Shown in pieces: positions 8,546 to 18,130 of a DNA stretch of 64,000 bases. Under the pieces are notes generated by a model. That model worked only from the letters and a program-made list of their open reading frames with translations, was not told where the DNA came from and ran no database searches. This DNA comes from DASZXJ01 sp035545895 (GTDB lineage: Bacteria > Planctomycetota > Phycisphaerae > Tepidisphaerales > Tepidisphaeraceae), in contig DASZXJ010000030.1 in the NCBI GenBank assembly GCA_035545895.1, positions 21,719-85,718 on the forward strand, given 5' to 3'. The position numbers and the translations under genes are program-made. The stretch's first letter is position 1, and every line of letters begins with the position of its first letter.

Positions 8546-10879
8546 ATGTTTGACCGACGCGTGAAATTATTCCTGTCCGCGCTGGTGTTGATGACGCTGG
8601 TGCTCCTTGCGCGCGCGTTGCAAGTGCAGGTCATCGAACGGTCCGCATGGGGCAGCGAAGCGGACAAAGTCCTCAGCACCAGCGAACTGATTGAAACCAC
8701 ACGCGGCCGATTGCTCGACCGCAACGGCATCGTTCTGGCGGAAGATTCACCTTGCATCGATGCCTGCGTCGATTTTCGCGCGATCGGTCAGATCCCCGAC
8801 AAGGATTGGGTGGATGCACTGGCCAAGTCGCGTTTGCGAACCCGCATGGGCGAGGATTATCGTCGTCTTGATCGCGCGAGGCGCGAATCGCTGGTCCTCC
8901 AGGAAACCGAAGCTGTGAAGGCCGACATCGACACCATGTGGCACCAGCTTGCCCAGATCGGCAAGATGTCCATGGACCAGATGGACGATCTTCGCCAGTC
9001 GATCTTCATCAAAGTTCAGATGCGTCAGCGGTCGGTCTGGTACAAACGATATAAAAAAGCGATCAGCGATAACAGTAAAGCCGAGCCGGCACCCGCCTAT
9101 CGCCGATGGCTGCTCGATCTGTCGCAGGAACTGCCCGAGGTCGATGAATCGTTCATCGAAGTGGGCGAACAGACTCAATCGCACGTCATTTTGCCCGACA
9201 TTGATAATGCGACGAATAATTTGCTGGCCAAGAATGCCGAACACCTGCCCGGACTGGTGCTTCGTCCCAGCGTGCACCGGTATTATCCGTACAACGATTT
9301 GGGCGCTCACGTCATCGGACATCTGGCCCATGTCTCGGAAAAGGATATTTCCGACGGCCCAAGCGATGAACTGCGGGAGTATTTGAAAAATGATCTGATC
9401 GGTCGCAGTGGTCTGGAAGCACTGTGCGAGCCGCTTCTGCGAGGGTCGCGCGGATTGATCGAGCACCGACCCGGCGATTCCACCAAGGATAAACTGCTTA
9501 ACGACCCCAAGCCGGGCCTCGATGTGCATACGAGTCTCGATATCGAGCTTCAGAACGACATTTACCAGTTGTTCGCGAAGGTGCCGTTCAAATACAACTC
9601 CGACGATGACGCTGACAAGATCCCCATGCCTGGCGGCGCGGTTGTTCTCGATATCAAGACCAACGAAGTATTGGCTTTGGTTTCCTATCCATCGTTCAAT
9701 CTCAACACGTTCGACGATATTTATTCGAGCCTGGTGAATGACGATGTGAATCGCCCGCTCTTGAACCGGGCGACCCAGTTCGCGCTCGAGCCAGGATCGA
9801 CGGTCAAGCCCATGGTTGGGTTGGGCGCGATCACGCAGGGGGTGTTTGGAATCAACGATACGGTCGAATGCAAAGGCTATCTGATCCTCAATGGTCGGCA
9901 ATATATGACTGAAGGCCGTTGCTGGGTGGCGTCGATGTATGCCAACGATCCTCGCGTTACATCCGTCGAGCATCATCCAATTCCCACGAAAGATCCGCAT
10001 CCGACCGGATTTCTTACTTACCCCGATGCATTGGAACGCAGTTGCAACGTGTTTTTTGAAACGGTCGCGGACCGGCTCGGCATTGATGGATTGAGTTACT
10101 GGTTTCATCAGTTTGGCTTGGGCAAGCCCACGGGCATCGGGATTGCCGAATCGCGCGGGCATGTTCCATCGGATGGAGCGATCTCTCCTGCGCTTCGCAG
10201 GGTATTCACGTGGTACAGCGGCATCGGGCAGGGCAAGGTCCTGGCCACTCCGATCCAGATGGCCAATGTGGCTGCGACGATCGCAAGGCGCGGCATATGG
10301 GAGCGACCGCACTTGCTTCCTACCGACGACAATAACCCTGCCGACCGCGTCGATCTTCATCTTTCGCCCGAGGCGCTGGACCTCGCTCGCGAAGGAATGA
10401 AGAAGGTGGTTTCCGAACTCGGAGGCACCGGGCGCATTGAAGTTCCGGATGGGATCGTGCTGGCTGGAAAGACCGGTTCCGCGCAGGCGGCGCCGCTCAA
10501 GGTCGCTCAGCGTGATGGAGACGGGAAGATCATCTATGAAGAGCCCGTCGCCGCCGCCGAGGATGAGGACGGCGCGATCGTCATCACCAAGAATAAAGTG
10601 CCCAAGCGGGAAAAGCTGGAATTGGGCACGCACGAAAAGGCCAATCCGGTTGCGCCATGGTATCGGGGCACGGGGCCGGCGCAGGATCACATTTCGCATG
10701 CCTGGTACATCGGCTTTGCGCCGGCGGACGATCCGAAGATCGCGTTTGCCGTCATGGTCGAATACGGCGGCAGCGGCGGGGCGTCGGCGGGCGGAGTCGC
10801 CAGCAAAATCCTTGAAGCATGCGTCAAGCGGGGATACCTTCATCCCAAACCAGAGGCGAAAGAGCAAAGGACAGAATAG
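8546..10879 (+). CDS. mrdA: Penicillin-binding protein 2 (peptidoglycan transpeptidase)
   Basis: The 777-residue class B PBP has a membrane anchor at about residues 8-25, a dimerisation region beginning TTRGRLLDRNG, and a C-terminal transpeptidase. Active-site motifs are S418TVK in EPGSTVKPM, S499CN in ERSCNVFFE and K642TG in AGKTGSAQ. It is longer than the usual 600-650 residues. Extra sequence lies between the N-terminal motif and the NPG-like region (about 90-230, charged and helical), and an insertion rich in E/D and K follows the KTG box (about 660-710). It crosslinks wall peptides for cylindrical growth together with RodA, whose gene follows. Confidence 0.94.
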   Translation: MFDRRVKLFLSALVLMTLVLLARALQVQVIERSAWGSEADKVLSTSELIETTRGRLLDRNGIVLAEDSPCIDACVDFRAIGQIPDKDWVDALAKSRLRTRMGEDYRRLDRARRESLVLQETEAVKADIDTMWHQLAQIGKMSMDQMDDLRQSIFIKVQMRQRSVWYKRYKKAISDNSKAEPAPAYRRWLLDLSQELPEVDESFIEVGEQTQSHVILPDIDNATNNLLAKNAEHLPGLVLRPSVHRYYPYNDLGAHVIGHLAHVSEKDISDGPSDELREYLKNDLIGRSGLEALCEPLLRGSRGLIEHRPGDSTKDKLLNDPKPGLDVHTSLDIELQNDIYQLFAKVPFKYNSDDDADKIPMPGGAVVLDIKTNEVLALVSYPSFNLNTFDDIYSSLVNDDVNRPLLNRATQFALEPGSTVKPMVGLGAITQGVFGINDTVECKGYLILNGRQYMTEGRCWVASMYANDPRVTSVEHHPIPTKDPHPTGFLTYPDALERSCNVFFETVADRLGIDGLSYWFHQFGLGKPTGIGIAESRGHVPSDGAISPALRRVFTWYSGIGQGKVLATPIQMANVAATIARRGIWERPHLLPTDDNNPADRVDLHLSPEALDLAREGMKKVVSELGGTGRIEVPDGIVLAGKTGSAQAAPLKVAQRDGDGKIIYEEPVAAAEDEDGAIVITKNKVPKREKLELGTHEKANPVAPWYRGTGPAQDHISHAWYIGFAPADDPKIAFAVMVEYGGSGGASAGGVASKILEACVKRGYLHPKPEAKEQRTE

Positions 10880-10924
10880 CAGCACGTGCATTTCTGCCTC
10901 GCGCTTTCTAACCTCTGCTCCTGA

Positions 10925-12124
10925 ATGTCTTCGGTCTGGCGACAACTCGGTATCCTGACCAACTGGCCGGTGCTGGTGGCACTGGCCGTATTGTCTACGC
11001 TTGGAGTCCTCTCCATCTGGGCCAATCAGCCCGATGATGCCAGCAAACAAATCCTTTTCCTGGTGCTGGCCATCGCATGCATGACGCTGTTCCAGGCGAT
11101 CGATTACCGCAAAATCGGTCATTTCTCCTTCATCTTTTATGGGGTCAGCCTCCTTTTTCTGATTTATACGGTCGTTCCCTTCACGCATGTTCCATCGGGC
11201 GATTCACGTCCGCTGCGCGTTCCTGAAACGCATGGCGCTTACGCGTGGATCAACTTCGGCCCGTTGCGATTCCAACCAGCCGAGATGATGAAGATCGCGT
11301 TCATCATGGTCATGGCCAGATATCTGCGCTTTCGTTCAAACTATCGAACGCTTCGCGGCCTGTTGCCTCCTTTCGCGCTGGCGCTGGTGCCGCTGGCATT
11401 GATCCTGGTTCAGCCGGACCTGGGCACGGCACTGATCTTCATCCCCGCGCTGTTCATCATGCTGTTTGTCGCAGGCGCGAAGATCAGACACCTGCTGGCG
11501 GTCGTTGCGCTGGGCGTGGCGACCGGTCCGTTTCTCTGGCTTTGCGGCAGCAAGGAAAACGGCGCTCCCGGATTGCCTGTGCTCAACCACCTGCCGACGT
11601 TCGTCAAGCGATATCAGCGCGACCGTGTCTACGCGATGTTCAAGAACGATTCGATGACGCTGCGCTCCACCGGCATGCAGCAGCATCGGGCGCTCACCGC
11701 GCTGGGCTCGGGCGGATTCGGCGGCAAGGGGCTGGGCAACATTCCGGTGAGCAAACATCTGCCCGAAGCGAATAACGACATGATCTTTGCAGTCGTTGGC
11801 GAACAGTTTGGCCTGTTCGGTTCGGCGGCGGTGTTGATGGCGTACATCGTTTTGTTCGCCGCCGGCATCGAGATCGCCGCCGCCACCCGCGAACCGTTCG
11901 GCAAACTGCTCGCGGTGGGGGTGGTTGCGCTGCTGGCGGGACAAACGTTTCTGAACCTCATGGTCGCCACCAAGTTGATGCCCGTGACCGGCGTGACGTT
12001 GCCGTTCATGAGCTACGGGGGCAGCAGCCTGCTCGCCAGCTTCATGGCGGCTGGATTGCTGCTTAACATCGGTCAAAATCGTCCACTGGTCATGGCCAAC
12101 AACGCATTCGAGTTCGTCGAGTAG
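10925..12124 (+). CDS. rodA: RodA, SEDS-family peptidoglycan glycosyltransferase
   Basis: The 399-residue polytopic membrane protein has roughly ten hydrophobic segments. FQPAEMMKIAFIMVMARYL corresponds to the QPSE-type motif, VQPDLGTALIFIPALF carries the Asp essential in SEDS polymerases, and PFMSYGGSSLLASFMAAGLL is the C-terminal signature. The extracellular loop between the GSGG-like ALGSGGFGGKGLGN and NDMIFAVVGEQFG is intact. It polymerises glycan strands from lipid II in partnership with PBP2, and it closes the mre operon. Confidence 0.95.
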   Translation: MSSVWRQLGILTNWPVLVALAVLSTLGVLSIWANQPDDASKQILFLVLAIACMTLFQAIDYRKIGHFSFIFYGVSLLFLIYTVVPFTHVPSGDSRPLRVPETHGAYAWINFGPLRFQPAEMMKIAFIMVMARYLRFRSNYRTLRGLLPPFALALVPLALILVQPDLGTALIFIPALFIMLFVAGAKIRHLLAVVALGVATGPFLWLCGSKENGAPGLPVLNHLPTFVKRYQRDRVYAMFKNDSMTLRSTGMQQHRALTALGSGGFGGKGLGNIPVSKHLPEANNDMIFAVVGEQFGLFGSAAVLMAYIVLFAAGIEIAAATREPFGKLLAVGVVALLAGQTFLNLMVATKLMPVTGVTLPFMSYGGSSLLASFMAAGLLLNIGQNRPLVMANNAFEFVE

Positions 12125-12235
12125 CGCGTATCTCCTTTCCAGGCCATGCTTAACAGCAAGTGCCCCATTCGGTGGGTTCGTTTTACATTTCACAAAACTG
12201 GAACACGCGATGGGTTGTCAAAGAACCTCCGAACG

Positions 12236-12254
12236 CCCACGGCGCCGCCGTGGG
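12236..12254. terminator. Hairpin between convergent rodA and the HEAT-repeat gene
   Basis: A perfect 19-base palindrome, CCCACGGC-GCC-GCCGTGGG, lies in the 215-base gap between two convergent genes. There is no T-run after it on either strand, so termination is inferred from position only. The rest of the gap shows nothing recognisable. Confidence 0.4.
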
Positions 12255-12339
12255 GAGTCCGCACGCGCGGTCATCCATCGTTACGGACGAAGGTTCATGA
12301 AACTTAACCCCTGCCGATTTTATTTTCCGACTGCTGAAA

Positions 12340-14619
12340 TTATCGACCGCTGGCCGTGCTTATGGGCAGGGTGGAGGGGATTGCGGCGCTTTGAGGCGTG
12401 GGCATCGGGCCCGATGGATTCAGGCCTCTTTGCCGAAGGCGGTTTCTGACGTCGCTTTCAATCTGGTCCAGCGGATTAAGAAACTGGGCCGACAGCGGTT
12501 TTTTCATTTGCCGGACTTCGGTGATCAGCTTCAGGACATTATCCAGGTCGTCCGCCTTGCCGCTCTTATACAGGATTTCAGCTTCCTGGCGGATGGCTCC
12601 TCCCATGGAGGGCTCATTGGAGTCGTTTGTGGTGATGCTTTCGGTCGCGAACGCAACCGCATCGTGATACTGCCTGGCCCGCAGCAGTGCTTTCATGCGG
12701 TTTTCCATCAGGTCCACGATGACGACGGGCGGCACGTTTTGCGTCTTCTTATAGTCCAGCGCCAGCTTCAGATAGTCGGCCGCTTCCTTGAATGAATCAT
12801 TGGACGCATTGGGATCGTTCATCAGCGTCATGGCGATGTTTTGTCGCTCGGTGGCCAGTTCATCTTCCGAACCGGGTTGCTGAAGGCGTCGTTCGAGCTC
12901 TTTCAATACGCTAATTCGGCGTTTGGGTTCGTTGCGAATCTGGTCCGCATCCGCCAGGTTTGCCAGTTGTTCCTTGGTCAGCTTGGGGAGAATACTGTCG
13001 TTGATGACGCTCCATATTCTTTCGATGATCGACGTATCTTTTTCAACGCTGAGTCGCCCACGAAGGGTTTCGACATAGATCGATGCATTGGGGAGGTTGC
13101 CCAGTGCGGAGACAGCCACGAGTCGAACTTCGGCGTTTCGATCGCCAAGGAAACTGACGACCAGGGCTGCGGATTGCTGGTTGCCGATCATGCCGATGGC
13201 CTTGAGGGTAACGCGGCGCATTTCATCGGATTCACCTCGACGATCCAGCAAGGGGTAAAGCGTCGAATCGAGCAGCGATTCTTGTTTGAGGGGAACCATC
13301 GCATCGACGAGCGCTTCGCGCAGTTCGTTATTGCCTGAAATGGGCGGATTGGCCGCCAGCGTCCGTCGCAATGCCTCGGCGGTCTCTTGGGCAAGGGCGG
13401 GGTCGGGCTGGATCAGCGGGCCCTTGGCTTCGATCGCCTTAGCCGCCTCCACAACCGCGCCGGAGTAGGGGTCTTTCAACAACTCGATCATCGGACGCAC
13501 GATGCGGACGTCGTTGACCTGGGCCAGCGCCTTGGCCAGTGCAGCGCGAACTTCGCCATCATTTTCCTGGGCAAGCTGGGTCAGCAGCGGCTCCATCGCA
13601 GACGCATCATTGATCGGCGCCAGCGCCTGCGCGACAGCGATACGGACTTTTGCATTGCTATCACCGATGAGTTGGCGTAGTTGTTCTCGAACGGCAGCGG
13701 TCGGGCGTTTGTTGTCCAGAAGGATGTCATCCTGAACAATGCCCGCGGCAATCGCCCGGATTTCCGGTTCGGGCTTTTTGAACAGTTTCAGCAGCATGTC
13801 CGGCCGCTGTTCGGCAGGGGTCGATTGATATTCCTGCTTAAGGTCATTTTCCAAGGCCGTGCCGACGTCGGCATAACGCTGGCGAAGCTGGTCATACCGG
13901 GCAGCCCGCTTCAGGAGCATCTCTCGTTGAAAATCCTGATCCGGGCGAGGCAGGTTGCGTGTCCACCATTCATTCCAGCGGCGAGTATCCTGCCCATAAT
14001 CTGTAATGCCGGTGAGATCCGCCAGTGCATTGGCGGCTGCTGTTCGAATGAGGGCTCCTTCTTCAGGCGATTTCAAGACGCCAATCAGCGTCTCAGCCGC
14101 CTGCTTCTCGGGGAAAGCACCTAATGCGCGGATACATTCTCTGCGGACGGCTTCAGGAACTGGCGGGCGCTTCTGCACGTTCGTACTCAATCCCACCCAG
14201 ACTTCCCGGTAGGTCTTGTAATTGGACAGCGCACGAGCTGCCAATTCAGGCAGCGGCCGAGAACCATTCAGGGCCATAAACAAAGGATCAATCAGCGTTT
14301 CATCAGGCGGCTGAATATCGTCCACCAGCGCTTTGGCAACGGCAATCTGCCCCGAAGGCTGGTTTGAGTTGGTCAAAGCGTCTCGGAGTATCGCCCGTGA
14401 TTCCTTGGATTGGCGGGAAAGAAGCCTTCGGGCGGCCTCATCGCGCTGGTCCTGGGAGCTTTGAACATCGCTTAAAATCGCGGAAAGCTGCTCGATATCC
14501 TGCCTGGCGGAGGTTGCGGTGGCGGGTGCGGGAGACTGGGCACCTGCGCGAGATGATGTGCCGGCGGTGATTGCCGCCAACACGATTAAAGCCATCCTGA
14601 GCCTGCTTCCCAACGTCAC
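12340..14619 (-). CDS. Secreted HEAT-repeat protein
   Basis: The 759-residue protein has a signal peptide, LRMALIVLAAITAGTSSRAG, cleaved probably near AGAQ. Most of the chain is HEAT-like helical pairs, for example VRIAVAQALAPINDASAMEP, VRAALAKALAQVNDVRIV and EVRLVAVSALGNLPN, between about residues 45 and 500. A charged helical C-terminal half (KRRISVLKELERRLQQ) follows, with a low-complexity Pro/Ser/Thr tail. It is probably a periplasmic scaffold, and no enzyme motif is visible. The start used is GTG 14619, which leaves two Arg residues in the signal n-region; ATG 14595 is possible but would remove them. It is divergent from the TPR gene at 14889. Confidence 0.8.
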   Translation of the reverse strand: MTLGSRLRMALIVLAAITAGTSSRAGAQSPAPATATSARQDIEQLSAILSDVQSSQDQRDEAARRLLSRQSKESRAILRDALTNSNQPSGQIAVAKALVDDIQPPDETLIDPLFMALNGSRPLPELAARALSNYKTYREVWVGLSTNVQKRPPVPEAVRRECIRALGAFPEKQAAETLIGVLKSPEEGALIRTAAANALADLTGITDYGQDTRRWNEWWTRNLPRPDQDFQREMLLKRAARYDQLRQRYADVGTALENDLKQEYQSTPAEQRPDMLLKLFKKPEPEIRAIAAGIVQDDILLDNKRPTAAVREQLRQLIGDSNAKVRIAVAQALAPINDASAMEPLLTQLAQENDGEVRAALAKALAQVNDVRIVRPMIELLKDPYSGAVVEAAKAIEAKGPLIQPDPALAQETAEALRRTLAANPPISGNNELREALVDAMVPLKQESLLDSTLYPLLDRRGESDEMRRVTLKAIGMIGNQQSAALVVSFLGDRNAEVRLVAVSALGNLPNASIYVETLRGRLSVEKDTSIIERIWSVINDSILPKLTKEQLANLADADQIRNEPKRRISVLKELERRLQQPGSEDELATERQNIAMTLMNDPNASNDSFKEAADYLKLALDYKKTQNVPPVVIVDLMENRMKALLRARQYHDAVAFATESITTNDSNEPSMGGAIRQEAEILYKSGKADDLDNVLKLITEVRQMKKPLSAQFLNPLDQIESDVRNRLRQRGLNPSGPMPTPQSAAIPSTLPISTASGR

Positions 14620-14888
14620 GTGCCTACCCGAATTTCAATTTGACCGAACATTTTTGGACGGGCATGAGCCTCGCACCGCAACAGAATACAAAGAGTACCG
14701 TATTCTATATCGCCAGCATAGCGCCGAGCGTTTTAACAATGCAGGATATTTTCGGGACCGCGCCGGGTAAGAATCGAAATTAAAAATGGAATTTTGAAAT
14801 TTTACGCTACGAAATTGTTGGACCAGCATGCTGATGATACAGTAAAACCTGTTGCAGGCAGACAATGACCACTTGAGGGGCCAGTGCT

Positions 14889-16244
14889 ATGGAGAGCAAC
14901 GACTGGAGTGACGCAGAACAACGAGTTGAACGTGCCCAAAGGCTTTTTGAGCAGCGTCGCTGGCAGGAAGCCTTGGCCGAACTCCGCGCCGCCACCGCGG
15001 TCAATCCCTATAATCCGACCTGGCTCTATAACCTGGGGCTGACCCTCGACCAACTCGGACGTTACGAAGAAGCCGTCGAAGCGTACGAACAGGCGATCGA
15101 AGTCGAACCCAACGATATTCAGGCATTGCTCTGCCTGGGCGCTGATTTACATCAACTGGCCCGATTTTACGACGCAATCCACGTTTTTGAGAAGGTTCAG
15201 AGCATCGATTCCACCTGCGAGCCTTCGTATTGCGGTCGCGTCCTCACCTATGCCCAGCTTGGCGAACATCAGCTTGCCGAGGAAATGTTCTATCTCGCCC
15301 GGCTCTATCGTGAACATTGCCCGCAATGTTATTACAACATGGGAATCAGCCTGGCTGCCCGGGGGCTTCATGACAAGGCGGTTTATTGCTGGCAGCGCAC
15401 GCTCGATCATGAGCCGGCCTATCCGCAAGCGCATCTGAGAATTGCCGAAGCACTGTGGGATAAGGGACAACCCGAGCTGGCCAGGCAACATTATCTTCAG
15501 GCATTGAGACAAGACCCCGGCGATACACACGCACTATTGGACCTTGCCGAACTGCTGCTGGAACTCGGCCGATCCGAGGAAGCCGGCGAAAAAATCCGCC
15601 GGGCAATCGAACTCAGGCCCGACGAGGCGCGCGGCTACAGCCATCTGGGTTTGTGGCTCTTCAGGGAAGACTCGCACGATTTGGCGCGACAAGCCCTGGA
15701 ACGGGCGATTCAACTCGATCCGACATTCCCCGGCGTTCATTTATGCCTGGCGCGCATATTTCATCGCCGGCAGGACATGGGAAATGCCCGCCATCATTTG
15801 CGAGCCGAATTGCTGCTTCGGCCGGATGAGCCTCGCCTGTTGATGGATTTATCCAATTTTCTGATCGATCTGGACGACACCCGTCCGGCACTGGCGTGTC
15901 TCAAACGGCTGGTGCAGATCACACCCACCGACGCATCGGCATGGCAGAATCTGGCGGTTGTCCAGTTCATGCGCGGGCGATTCGATGAAGGCGCGACTTC
16001 AAGTCATCAGGCGATGAAACTCGATCCGGATAACGTCATGGTCCTGCATAATCTGGCTCTGGCTTTAAGTCAGACCGGGGCTTTTGACCAGGCGTTGGTG
16101 CGCGTCGGGGATGGGCTTGCCAAAGCGCCCAATGATGCAGCGTTGAACCGTCTTGAATTGAGATTGCACATTCAACGATTGTATGGCCGGACGAAATCGT
16201 CAATTCAGAAAATAGTCCAGGTTTGCAGGTTTTGGAGCCGATAA
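14889..16244 (+). CDS. Tetratricopeptide-repeat protein
   Basis: The 451-residue protein is almost entirely TPR units from residue 10 to about 430, for example NPTWLYNLGLTLDQLGRYEE and ARGYSHLGLWLFREDSHDL. No signal peptide or catalytic domain is visible, so it is probably a cytoplasmic protein-interaction scaffold. Cys-rich turns (HCPQCYYNMG, ALLCLGADL) are unusual for the fold but form no obvious metal site. It is unrelated in domain plan to the TPR-glycosyltransferases at 47-57 kb, because it lacks the C-terminal transferase. The 269-base upstream gap, shared with the divergent HEAT gene, is AT-rich and holds no clear promoter. Confidence 0.82.
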   Translation: MESNDWSDAEQRVERAQRLFEQRRWQEALAELRAATAVNPYNPTWLYNLGLTLDQLGRYEEAVEAYEQAIEVEPNDIQALLCLGADLHQLARFYDAIHVFEKVQSIDSTCEPSYCGRVLTYAQLGEHQLAEEMFYLARLYREHCPQCYYNMGISLAARGLHDKAVYCWQRTLDHEPAYPQAHLRIAEALWDKGQPELARQHYLQALRQDPGDTHALLDLAELLLELGRSEEAGEKIRRAIELRPDEARGYSHLGLWLFREDSHDLARQALERAIQLDPTFPGVHLCLARIFHRRQDMGNARHHLRAELLLRPDEPRLLMDLSNFLIDLDDTRPALACLKRLVQITPTDASAWQNLAVVQFMRGRFDEGATSSHQAMKLDPDNVMVLHNLALALSQTGAFDQALVRVGDGLAKAPNDAALNRLELRLHIQRLYGRTKSSIQKIVQVCRFWSR

Positions 16245-16285
16245 TTTTCGGATAATTGCAGTCGTTCTGGCATCAGATAACCGCT

Positions 16286-18007
16286 CTACGTAACCCTCGC
16301 CACCACCATGGTTACATCGTCGGTCCGTTTGGTCAGGCCGGCAAAGCGGCGCATGGTCCAGAGCATGTTCTGGGCGACGATTTCAGCGGTGGCGCCGCCT
16401 TGCTGGAAGGCTTCAAGGATTCTTGTCCGGCCAAACGATTCGCCCTGTGCGTTTCGCGCATCGGCCAGGCCGTCCGTATATAGCAGAACCAGGTCGTTGG
16501 TCTGAAGTTCGAACAGCGATTGGTGATATTGCTCCTGCGGATCGACGCCGAGCACCATGTTTTCGCTTTTCAGTTCCAGCACCTTGCCATCGCGCAGAAC
16601 CAAGCCCGGCGGATGGCCGGCGTTGCAGTAAGTCAGGCGGCGATTCTTGGCGTCAAGCACGCCATATAACAACGTGACGAATTCCTCCGGCTTGGTGTCG
16701 CGATGCAGCGAGACATTGAGACGGCGGCAAACCTCGTCGAGGTAATACACATTATCCACCTGCGCCCGAAGTGAAGCCCGCACGGATGCCATGATGAGCG
16801 AAGCCGGCACGCCTTTGCCGGAGACATCGGCAACAACCAAACCAACGTTGTCATAAGGCAGGGGAATGAAGTCGTAAAAATCGCCTCCCAGTTCGAAGCA
16901 GGGGACATAGACCGCCGCCAGATCGACGCCTTGGATTTTTGGCGGGTCCTGGGGAATCATGCGCTGCTGCACGTCAGCCGCCATGCGGACCTGTTTTTCC
17001 AACGCTTCGGCTTCGACGGCCTCGGCGTTGAGGCGGGCGTGTTCGATGGCCGCCCCCGCCTGGGCGGCGACGGCTTTCAGCAGATTGACGCGAAGCTGGC
17101 TGAACTGCTGTTCCTGATCGGTATAAACCCGCAGCACGCCAACCGCCTGCCCTTGATAGCGCATTCCCACGCAAAGGAGTGAAACGATGCCTTCGCGCTG
17201 TGCCTCGGCGGGGTAGATCACGCGCGGATCGCTGGCCATATTGGCAACGTAGCTATATCCGACCGGCGAAAGCGCTTCGGTATCAATTTCCGACTTGCTC
17301 AGCCGCACCGGGCCTTTTTGCAGGTAGGTTTGCGAAAGGTTGAAAACCGCCTTGATGACCAGTTCATCCTTATTGGTATCGATCAGGCGGATGGAGCAGG
17401 CCTTGGTGTCCATGATCTGGCAGACCGCCTGCACCGTGCGTTGGAGCACGCGGTTGAGATTTCGCGCATCGGCCAGCAACATCGTCAGGTTATATACCGC
17501 CGTCAGTTCGGCGATCCGCTGGCGAAGCTGATATTCCTGAAAGCAGAGCCGCGCCACGGCATTGGCGAGCAGATAGAGGAACTGGATTGCCGCCGGCCGG
17601 GTCGTGGTGTTTCGCAAGAGCGAACTGGTCAGCGATTTGATCTGCTTCAGATCGAGATTGAATTTATGGGAGAGGGACAGCAGCTTCGATTCATCGATTG
17701 AACCAGCGGTTCCGTCGGAAGGCACCATGCGGATCGTGCCCAGCCGCTGGTTGTTGACCATGATGGGCGCGACATATTCCCGCCCGAGCTTTTGGGGACC
17801 TTCGGGCTGGCTTTCCTCGGCTTGGGCGATGGCGCGTTGGCGCTGGACGAATTCGCGCGTGGGAGTCGGCTGCGTCAACACATTGCCATCGGCATCGGTG
17901 ATGGTGGCTTTCACGTTGGCGACTGCCGCAAAGCCGTCTTGTATTTCCTGAAGCGTTGCCAGGTCCAAAAAATCGGTGAGGCGCAGGTTGTCCGGGTCAA
18001 AACTCAT
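16286..18007 (-). CDS. PocR-like/GAF sensor PP2C-type (SpoIIE/RsbU-like) serine phosphatase
   Basis: The 573-residue signalling protein has three domains. Residues 5-155 resemble a PocR sensor domain (FLDLATLQEIQDGFAAVANV, then ITDADGNVLTQPTPTREF). Residues 190-335 form a GAF domain (ILMDTKAC-like segment through GQAVGVLRVYTDQEQQFS). Residues 365-573 form the SpoIIE phosphatase, with metal Asps in ELGGDFYDFIPL, VVADVSGKGVPASLIMA, LLYTDGLADARN and TDDVTMVV. Such proteins dephosphorylate anti-anti-sigma factors in partner-switching circuits; no STAS or kinase gene is adjacent. ATG 18007 was chosen because the 16 upstream residues are not part of the PocR-like fold. It is convergent with the TPR gene. 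Confidence 0.86.
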   Translation of the reverse strand: MSFDPDNLRLTDFLDLATLQEIQDGFAAVANVKATITDADGNVLTQPTPTREFVQRQRAIAQAEESQPEGPQKLGREYVAPIMVNNQRLGTIRMVPSDGTAGSIDESKLLSLSHKFNLDLKQIKSLTSSLLRNTTTRPAAIQFLYLLANAVARLCFQEYQLRQRIAELTAVYNLTMLLADARNLNRVLQRTVQAVCQIMDTKACSIRLIDTNKDELVIKAVFNLSQTYLQKGPVRLSKSEIDTEALSPVGYSYVANMASDPRVIYPAEAQREGIVSLLCVGMRYQGQAVGVLRVYTDQEQQFSQLRVNLLKAVAAQAGAAIEHARLNAEAVEAEALEKQVRMAADVQQRMIPQDPPKIQGVDLAAVYVPCFELGGDFYDFIPLPYDNVGLVVADVSGKGVPASLIMASVRASLRAQVDNVYYLDEVCRRLNVSLHRDTKPEEFVTLLYGVLDAKNRRLTYCNAGHPPGLVLRDGKVLELKSENMVLGVDPQEQYHQSLFELQTNDLVLLYTDGLADARNAQGESFGRTRILEAFQQGGATAEIVAQNMLWTMRRFAGLTKRTDDVTMVVARVT

Positions 18008-18130
18008 TCGGGGCGATTGTAGGCGTAGGAGGCCAAACGTAAAACATGCGCTCATGCCGCAATGACCACCCGCATTTTTTCATGAAGCAACTCTTCATCT
18101 TTCATTCATATTTTGGTTATCCTTGACAAC

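Noticed and set aside
8747..11188. An 813-codon open frame on the minus strand opposite mrdA and rodA
   Set aside because: It lies antisense to two clear conserved membrane-wall genes and shows no domain, signal or start context. Its composition is what the codon bias of the opposite strand produces.
12210..12449. Small plus-strand ORF after rodA
   Set aside because: It overlaps the end of the HEAT-repeat gene and contains the terminator-like hairpin; composition is not that of a protein.
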